Below, piece after piece: positions 1-4,153 of a stretch of 7,612 nucleotides of DNA. Origin of the DNA: an uncultured Oscillospiraceae bacterium (lineage in GTDB: Bacteria > Bacillota > Clostridia > Oscillospirales > Oscillospiraceae); the NCBI GenBank assembly GCA_905236265.1, contig CAJOOV010000090.1:1-7612 (forward strand), written 5' to 3'. The notes under the pieces are model-generated. The model worked only from the letters and a program-made list of their open reading frames with translations. It had not been told where the DNA came from and did no database searches. The translations under genes and the position numbers were made by a program. How positions within the stretch are numbered: the first letter of the stretch is position 1; every line of letters starts with the position of its first letter.

Positions 1-2
1 AT

Positions 3-36
3 TCGATACAGGATTTGTTCATGTTGTCTGTATCGA
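3..36. repeat. Inverted repeat / hairpin at left edge
   Basis: TCGATACAG (3-11) is exactly complementary to CTGTATCGA (28-36), giving a 9-bp stem with a 16-base spacer. It abuts the next hairpin, which starts at 37. It could be the tail of a structured transcript, part of a terminator for a gene to the left, or a dyad operator. No U-tract follows on the + strand. Because it touches the window edge the upstream context is unknown. Confidence 0.5.
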
Positions 37-83
37 GCCTCCCAAGAGCTCCCCTGCCTTCGGGCGGGGGAGCTCGAGAGGGC
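37..83 (+). other. Strong GC-rich hairpin with UUCG tetraloop
   Basis: The upper helix pairs 46-58 with 63-75 (13 bp, one T-G wobble) and closes on TTCG between C58 and G63. That is the very stable C(UUCG)G tetraloop, which favours + strand transcription. A lower helix can form between GCCTC (37-41) and 78-83 with one bulged G across a small internal loop. What follows is purine-rich (GAGAGGGCAG), not a T-run, so it is not a textbook intrinsic terminator. It may end an upstream gene, be part of a structured RNA or leader, or be a dispersed palindromic repeat. Confidence 0.55.
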
Positions 84-153
84 AGAAACCTGAGATTTGA
101 CCTGAGGAACCGCTGAATCACGCAAGCCAGCCGGAAGGCTGTATCAGCGCTTC

Positions 154-166
154 CCCGAATTTCGGG
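154..166. repeat. Short palindrome upstream of GH32 gene
   Basis: CCCGAATTTCGGG is an exact odd-length palindrome (6 bp each side of a central T) followed by a pyrimidine-rich stretch to about 185. It can form only a small hairpin (5-bp stem, 3-base loop), so it is more plausibly a protein-binding dyad or incidental than a terminator. It lies 78 bases before the chosen GH32 start. Confidence 0.25.
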
Positions 167-187
167 TTTGTGCCCTTTCTGTTTCCA

Positions 188-201
188 TGAAACCGTTTTA
201 T
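188..201 (+). promoter_or_regulatory. CcpA/LacI-family operator-like site (cre-like)
   Basis: TGAAACCGTTTTAT matches 8 of the 10 specified positions of the catabolite-response-element consensus TGWNANCGNTNWCA. It has an exact AAAC-C-GTTT core dyad. LacI/CcpA-family proteins bind such CG-centred dyads, and a LacI-family gene lies in the same cassette. The site is 43-56 bases upstream of the GH32 start at 244. A possible -10 element (TATCAT, 199-204) overlaps its right edge, which would suit repression, but no good -35 hexamer is visible. Whether the local LacI protein or a global CcpA would bind cannot be told from sequence. Confidence 0.4.
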
Positions 202-231
202 CATGCCGCAGCAGTGCCGGCGGCAAGTCTC

Positions 232-236
232 AGGAG
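232..236 (+). promoter_or_regulatory. Shine-Dalgarno site deciding GH32 start
   Basis: AGGAG sits 7 bases before ATG 244. It is too close to ATG 238 and far downstream of ATG 187, which has no such site. It is the reason for preferring 244 as the start. Confidence 0.7.
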
Positions 237-243
237 AATGATT

Positions 244-1758
244 ATGAGCAGTGAATTGTTGCAGCGTGCCCGTGATTTTGAACGGCAGTATATGGGCTAT
301 GCCGACGCAGAGCGCCCCGCCTATCACCTCACCGCACCGGTGGGCTGGATGAACGACCCCAACGGCTTTTGCTATTACAAGGGCTATTACCATCTGTTCT
401 TCCAGTACCATCCCTACAGCACCCAGTGGGGTCCCATGCACTGGGGACATGCAAGGACGAAGGATTTTGTCACTTGGGAGTATCTCCCTGCTGCCCTCGC
501 TCCCGATATGCCCTATGACGCCAACGGCTGCTTCTCCGGCAGCGCAGTGGAGATGCCCGACGGCAGGCATCTGCTCCTCTACACCGGCGTGAACCAGACG
601 AGGCGTGTGGACGGCGTGGAGGAGATGCTCCAGAGCCAGTGCATTGCCATCGGTGACGGCATCAACTACGAAAAGTACGAGCATAACCCCGTTCTGGACA
701 TCAGCGACCTCCCGGAGGGAGCCAGCGAGATCGACTTCCGTGACCCCAAGATTTGGCGGGAGGGCGACACCTATTACGCTGTCATAAGCAACCGCTCCTC
801 CGACGGCAGCGGCTTCATTCTCCTCTATGAGAGCGAGGATGCCATGCACTGGCACTATGACGGCGTGATTGACGAGTGCAAAAACCTCTATGGCAGAATG
901 TGGGAGTGTCCTGATTTCTTCCCGCTGGACGAAAAGCAGGTGCTGCTGGTCAGTCCCATGGAGATGATACCCACAGGGCTGGAATTTCACGCCGGATACG
1001 GTACGGTTGCCCTGATCGGCACCTACGACCGGGAGAGCCACAAATTCCGGCGGGAAGAGGTTCATGCCATTGATTACGGTCTGGATTTCTATGCCACCCA
1101 GACCATGGAGACCCCTGACGGGCGGCGGATTATGGTTGCGTGGATGCAGAACTGGGCGACTACCCGCTGCGAGACTCCCGGTGCCCATCTGTATGGGGCG
1201 ATGACCTTCCCCAGAGAGCTGGCCGTGCGTGACGGCAGGCTGATTCAGAATCCGGTGCGTGAACTGGAGCGCTATTATACCAATCACGTTCAGTACCGGA
1301 ATGTGGTGATTGACCGGGAGTGCAACCTGAACGGTATCCGGGGGCGAGTGCTGGATCTCACGGTGAGCGTGAAGCCCTCCGGCAATAAGGTCTACCGCTG
1401 GTTTAAGCTCACCGTTGCCCAGGACGGGGAGCACGGCGCTTATATCTGCTACCACCCCGATACCGGAATCGTGCGCATTGACCGCAGCCGCTGCGGCGGA
1501 CGGTTTGACATCGTCCACTTCCGGGAGTTTCAGGTTTCCTCCAGAGGCGGGGAAATCAAGCTGCGCATTCTGCTGGACGGCAAGCTGGTGGAGCTGTTTG
1601 TGAACGATGGGGAGCAGGCGGCCTCCTTCCAGCTCTATGGCCCGGATACGGCAGAGGCAATCAGCTTTGAGTCAAGGGGCTGCGTGGTGCTGAACGTGGA
1701 TAAATATGACCTTGACCTCCCTGCAGGCGGACATGGGCAAATCGGTTCGGTCTGCTGA
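244..1758 (+). CDS. GH32 beta-fructofuranosidase (sucrose / sucrose-6-phosphate hydrolase type)
   Basis: This is a glycoside hydrolase family 32 enzyme, which cleaves terminal beta-fructosyl bonds in sucrose, sucrose-6-phosphate or short fructans by a retaining mechanism. All three GH32 signature acids are present, numbered from ATG 244: the nucleophile Asp38 in WMNDPNG, Asp167 in FRDPK (transition-state stabiliser) and Glu221 in WECPDFF (acid/base). The five-bladed propeller spans about residues 27-320 and the C-terminal beta-sandwich about 350-495. The 504-aa length is normal for bacterial intracellular members (scrB/sacA type). There is no signal peptide, so it is probably cytoplasmic. An in-frame ATG at 187 would add 19 residues, but it lacks a ribosome site and overlaps the operator-like dyad, so 244 is preferred. 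The 3' end overlaps the AraC-type gene, which implies one transcript. No PTS, ABC permease or fructokinase is visible, so phosphorylated versus free sucrose cannot be decided. Confidence 0.93.
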   Translation: MSSELLQRARDFERQYMGYADAERPAYHLTAPVGWMNDPNGFCYYKGYYHLFFQYHPYSTQWGPMHWGHARTKDFVTWEYLPAALAPDMPYDANGCFSGSAVEMPDGRHLLLYTGVNQTRRVDGVEEMLQSQCIAIGDGINYEKYEHNPVLDISDLPEGASEIDFRDPKIWREGDTYYAVISNRSSDGSGFILLYESEDAMHWHYDGVIDECKNLYGRMWECPDFFPLDEKQVLLVSPMEMIPTGLEFHAGYGTVALIGTYDRESHKFRREEVHAIDYGLDFYATQTMETPDGRRIMVAWMQNWATTRCETPGAHLYGAMTFPRELAVRDGRLIQNPVRELERYYTNHVQYRNVVIDRECNLNGIRGRVLDLTVSVKPSGNKVYRWFKLTVAQDGEHGAYICYHPDTGIVRIDRSRCGGRFDIVHFREFQVSSRGGEIKLRILLDGKLVELFVNDGEQAASFQLYGPDTAEAISFESRGCVVLNVDKYDLDLPAGGHGQIGSVC

Positions 1759-2803
1759 GCGTCTGAGAGCGTCAGAGCAGGAACAGCTTCTGGAACAGTA
1801 CCTGGCACTTGAGGCGGTATCTCCCCGGCGCTGCCAGCGTTTCCTCGACGGTCTGACGGAGGAGCAGCGGCGGTGCCTGACGGAGAACGCACATTACGAC
1901 GGAGATGCCTGTCTCCATCGTATGGTAAGCCCGGTTTCGTGGGAGAATGGTCTGGAGGAGGAGTCGGTTGCGGTATTTCAGGAGAGTATGCTGGGATACT
2001 TCAATATCCTTGCCCGGCGTGCAAGGCGGCACTCTCCCCCCTGCCCCCACAGACATGCCTTTGCGGAGCTGTACTATATCGTCCGGGGTGTCTGCGCTGA
2101 TACCATCTGCGGAAACGATTTGGATCTGGTTCCCGGAGATCTGGTCATCCTCATGCCGGACACGGAGCACTGTCTCTCTGTCCCCGGAGACTGTCTGATC
2201 TATCAGGCGGCCATCCGGGAGAGTACCCTGCGCAACATTTGGGAGGCGTTTCTCGCCTCCTGTCCCCAGCCCCCCTCCGGCGGCGAGACGCTGGGGGCAA
2301 AGGGCAATGCATATCTGCTGTTTCGCACCGGCGTAGAGCCGGAGCTTCGGGAGCTGATGGAGCAGATGCTGGAGGAATGCGCCAACCCCCACCGGTTCTT
2401 CAATGCGATGCTGCAGGGGATGCTCTCCTCACTGCTTGCGCTGCTGTTTAACGAGTTTGAGCCGGAGCAGGAGAGGCGGCAGAACGACCGTGACTTGAAC
2501 CAGCTCAGCCATTATCTGAAAATGCACATCTCTGAGGTGACACTGGCTTCCGCAGCGGCGCATTTCGGCTTCAGCGTGCCCTATTTCAGCACGCTGGTGA
2601 GGCGGAAAACCGGACGGAGCTTTTCCGAGATACTGCGGGAGCAGAAAATGGAGTTGGCCGCAAAGCTGCTGGCGGAATCTGACGCAACCATGAGGGAGAT
2701 CTGCGAAAAGACCGGGTATGAGAGCGTATCCCAGTTTTCTGCCTCCTTCAAGCGCCGCTTTGGACGCACCCCCGGCGAATTCCGGGCGGCTCAAGGGCGG
2801 TAG
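1706..2803 (+). CDS. AraC-family transcriptional regulator with cupin sensor
   Basis: This is a 365-aa DNA-binding regulator. Residues about 115-165 form an AraC-type cupin sensor (HRHAFAELYYIVRG, then VPGDLVILMPDTEH). Residues about 262-362 form the AraC double helix-turn-helix domain: helix pair one about 279-300 (LASAAAHFGFSVPYFSTLVR), pair two about 327-350 (MREICEKTGYESVSQFSASF), ending with the family-typical FGRTPGEFR. The N-terminal 100 residues are a charged helical segment that I cannot assign. The gene overlaps the GH32 end by 53 bases (ATG 1706) or 26 bases (in-frame ATG 1733). Both starts have only weak ribosome sites (GTGGA at 1696-1700; GCAGG at 1723-1727), so translation may be coupled to the GH32 gene and the start is uncertain. 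Members of this family usually activate sugar genes when ligand binds the cupin; activation of this cassette is inference. Confidence 0.9.
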   Translation: MTLTSLQADMGKSVRSAERLRASEQEQLLEQYLALEAVSPRRCQRFLDGLTEEQRRCLTENAHYDGDACLHRMVSPVSWENGLEEESVAVFQESMLGYFNILARRARRHSPPCPHRHAFAELYYIVRGVCADTICGNDLDLVPGDLVILMPDTEHCLSVPGDCLIYQAAIRESTLRNIWEAFLASCPQPPSGGETLGAKGNAYLLFRTGVEPELRELMEQMLEECANPHRFFNAMLQGMLSSLLALLFNEFEPEQERRQNDRDLNQLSHYLKMHISEVTLASAAAHFGFSVPYFSTLVRRKTGRSFSEILREQKMELAAKLLAESDATMREICEKTGYESVSQFSASFKRRFGRTPGEFRAAQGR

Positions 2804-2864
2804 GACACGGCACGACAGGTCACAGTCTCTGCTCCGGGGATACCGGCAGAAAGGATGAAGCGGA

Positions 2865-3860
2865 ATGAAAAAGGGCTCGATGCCTACCATGAAGGACGTG
2901 GCACAGGAGGCGGGTGTATCGCTGGGTACAGTCTCCAAGGTGTTCAACGGAATCCCTGTAGGTAAGATGTATCAGCAGCAGGTTCAGGAGGCAGCGGCTC
3001 GTCTGGGGTATCGGTTAAACCGCTATGCCAGAGGGCTGAAGTCCGGCAAAACGCTGACGGTGGCGCTGATCCTGCCCAGCCTTCAAACCCAGTTTTTTTC
3101 CACCCTCGCCCAGAAAATCTGTGAATCCCTGCGGGAGCGGGAGCGCCAGATGCTCCTCTTTATCGCCCAGCCCGGCATGGAATCCGAGCAGGACTGCATG
3201 AGAAGGGCGGTGGAGCATCAGGTGGACGGCGTGATTGCCGTGACCTATTCGGATGACCTGCGCAAAAACAGCCAGGTGCGGCTGGTCACCATAGACCGCC
3301 TGATTGCGCCGGATGTGCCCTGCGTCTCCTCGGATAATTACGGAGGCGGTCAGATGGCGGCGCAGAAGCTCATTGAGCTGGGCTGCAAGCGGCTTCTGGG
3401 TGTTCACATTGCCTGCGCCGCATCCAGCGAACCGGACAAGCGAATTGACGGCTTCTGCTTTGCCTGCCGTTCCGCCGGAGTGGAGTTCTCTGTGTGCGTG
3501 GATAACCAGCAGCAGGGAGAACAGATCATTTCCTTTTTGGAGCAGCGTCTGAGAGATGGCACCCCGGATTTTGACGGCATCTTCTGCAGCAACGACGATC
3601 TCGCCTACCGTGTCGGCTCCGTGCTGAGAGAGCACGGGGTGAAAGTGCCTGAGCAGGTGCAGATCATCGGCTACGACGGGGTAAAAAAATTTGAGGGCAG
3701 GGATCTCTTCTGCTCCACCATGATTCAGCCGGTGAAGGAGATGGCGGACACGGCGGTGGATCTGGTGCTCAACAGTGACGGCACATCCCCCTCCATCCTT
3801 GCCTGCCTGCCAGTCAGCTATATGGCAGGGGGAACGACTAAGGACAGCGTACAGCCGTAA
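2865..3860 (+). CDS. LacI-family transcriptional repressor
   Basis: This is a 331-aa regulator of normal family length. The LacI helix-turn-helix is at residues 8-30 (TMKDVAQEAGVSLGTVSKVF), followed by the hinge-helix region (YARGLKSGKT, about 54-63). A periplasmic-binding-protein-like effector domain begins at VALILPS (about 66) and includes the typical late motif with SNDDLAYRVG and VQIIGYDG. ATG 2865 is preceded by AAAGGA at 2850-2855 with 9 bases spacing; ATG 2880 is a possible but poorer alternative. It lies 61 bases after the AraC-type gene, with no clear promoter between, so it is likely the last gene of the same transcript. By family knowledge it should be a sugar-responsive repressor; the dyad at 188-201 upstream of the GH32 gene is its best candidate operator here. 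The ligand is unknown. Confidence 0.93.
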   Translation: MKKGSMPTMKDVAQEAGVSLGTVSKVFNGIPVGKMYQQQVQEAAARLGYRLNRYARGLKSGKTLTVALILPSLQTQFFSTLAQKICESLRERERQMLLFIAQPGMESEQDCMRRAVEHQVDGVIAVTYSDDLRKNSQVRLVTIDRLIAPDVPCVSSDNYGGGQMAAQKLIELGCKRLLGVHIACAASSEPDKRIDGFCFACRSAGVEFSVCVDNQQQGEQIISFLEQRLRDGTPDFDGIFCSNDDLAYRVGSVLREHGVKVPEQVQIIGYDGVKKFEGRDLFCSTMIQPVKEMADTAVDLVLNSDGTSPSILACLPVSYMAGGTTKDSVQP

Positions 3861-3874
3861 CAATAAGAATGTCC

Positions 3875-3907
3875 AAAGGCAGCAATGGTTCAGACATTGC
3901 TGCCTTT
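3875..3907 (+). terminator. Perfect 13-bp hairpin after the lacI-type gene, probable terminator
   Basis: AAAGGCAGCAATG (3875-3887) pairs perfectly with CATTGCTGCCTTT (3895-3907) across a 7-base loop, starting 14 bases after the repressor stop. The AAA/TTT ends give a minimal A-tract and T-tract in both directions, so it could act on either strand. The T-run is only three bases before CATTC, so termination strength is uncertain. Confidence 0.55.
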
Positions 3908-3910
3908 CAT

Positions 3911-3943
3911 TCGCAGACAAAGTCCGATGGACCTTGTCTGCGA
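3911..3943. repeat. Second intergenic hairpin (14 of 15 bp)
   Basis: TCGCAGACAAAGTCC (3911-3925) pairs with GGACCTTGTCTGCGA (3929-3943), with one A-C mismatch (3921/3933) and a 3-base loop. It begins three bases after the previous hairpin. GTTTGC follows on the + strand, so there is no real U-tract. Confidence 0.55.
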
Positions 3944-3946
3944 GTT

Positions 3947-3997
3947 TGCATCCATGCTGCGCGCACTCCCTTTGGTCGCACACTTGCATGGATAGCA
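3947..3997. repeat. Third intergenic inverted repeat (ATCCATGC / GCATGGAT)
   Basis: ATCCATGC (3950-3957) is complementary to GCATGGAT (3986-3993). The stem extends outward by TGC/GCA if A3994 is bulged, and inward TGCG (3958-3961) can pair with CGCA (3977-3980). The result is a long, imperfect stem-loop of about 50 bases without a T-tract. Confidence 0.45.
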
Positions 3998-3999
3998 GT

Positions 4000-4032
4000 A
4001 TTTTTGCACCGAAGTGAATTCGGTACAAAAAT
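4000..4032. repeat. Fourth intergenic hairpin with T-tract/A-tract reversed
   Basis: Bases 4000-4013 pair with 4019-4032 (13 of 14 bp, one C-A mismatch) around a 5-base loop. The T-rich arm is 5' and the A-rich arm 3' on both strands (ATTTTTG ... CAAAAAT). That is the opposite of an intrinsic terminator, so it is recorded as a palindromic repeat. Confidence 0.5.
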
Positions 4033-4044
4033 GATTTGACTCTA

Positions 4045-4063
4045 TTCCGCCCTGTGGGCGGAA
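4045..4063. repeat. Fifth intergenic hairpin (8 bp, perfect)
   Basis: TTCCGCCC (4045-4052) and GGGCGGAA (4056-4063) pair perfectly across TGT. On the - strand a TTTTT run comes only about 15 bases further on, too far for a standard terminator. Confidence 0.5.
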
Positions 4064-4086
4064 CTCTGCGAGGCTTTATCTACAGT

Positions 4087-4120
4087 CTGAGGGGACGCTG
4101 CCAAAGCAGCGTCCCCTCAG
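4087..4120 (-). terminator. Perfect 15-bp GC-rich hairpin after the pilin genes, possible terminator
   Basis: CTGAGGGGACGCTGC (4087-4101) pairs perfectly with GCAGCGTCCCCTCAG (4106-4120) around a CAAA loop. On the - strand it lies about 33 bases past the stop of the giant prepilin gene, the right place to end the pilin transcript. It is the strongest stem in the window, but no U-tract follows in either direction, so the terminator call rests on position and stability. Confidence 0.45.
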
Positions 4121-4153
4121 TTCGTTCAGAAGAAAGCAACGTCCTTCTTTCCG

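Noticed and set aside
1..22. Possible - strand gene start at ATG 22 running off the left edge
   Set aside because: Only about seven codons are visible, and the nearest purine-rich ribosome-like site (GGGAGG, - strand of 38-43) is about 15 bases away, too far to support it.
88..106. ACCTGAG direct repeat (88-94 and 100-106)
   Set aside because: Two 7-base copies 12 bases apart can easily arise by chance, with no third copy or nearby promoter to give them meaning.
118..1518. 466-codon open frame on the - strand opposite the GH32 gene
   Set aside because: It lies antisense to a gene with all GH32 catalytic motifs, its predicted protein has no recognisable domain, and long antisense frames are expected from GC-rich codon use.
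2804..2864. Separate promoter for the lacI-type gene
   Set aside because: No convincing -35/-10 pair is visible in the 61-base gap; only the ribosome site is clear.
3775..4017. 80-codon + strand frame spanning the end of the lacI-type gene and the intergenic hairpins
   Set aside because: It overlaps the real gene in another frame, has no ribosome site, and consists largely of inverted-repeat DNA.
3015..4028. 337-codon - strand frame over the LacI-type gene and into the intergenic hairpins
   Set aside because: It is mostly antisense to a clear LacI-family gene, with no ribosome site or domain; its start lies within a palindromic repeat.
3875..4120. CRISPR-like array in the run of intergenic repeats
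   Set aside because: The stems differ in sequence and length; there is no repeated unit with regular spacers.
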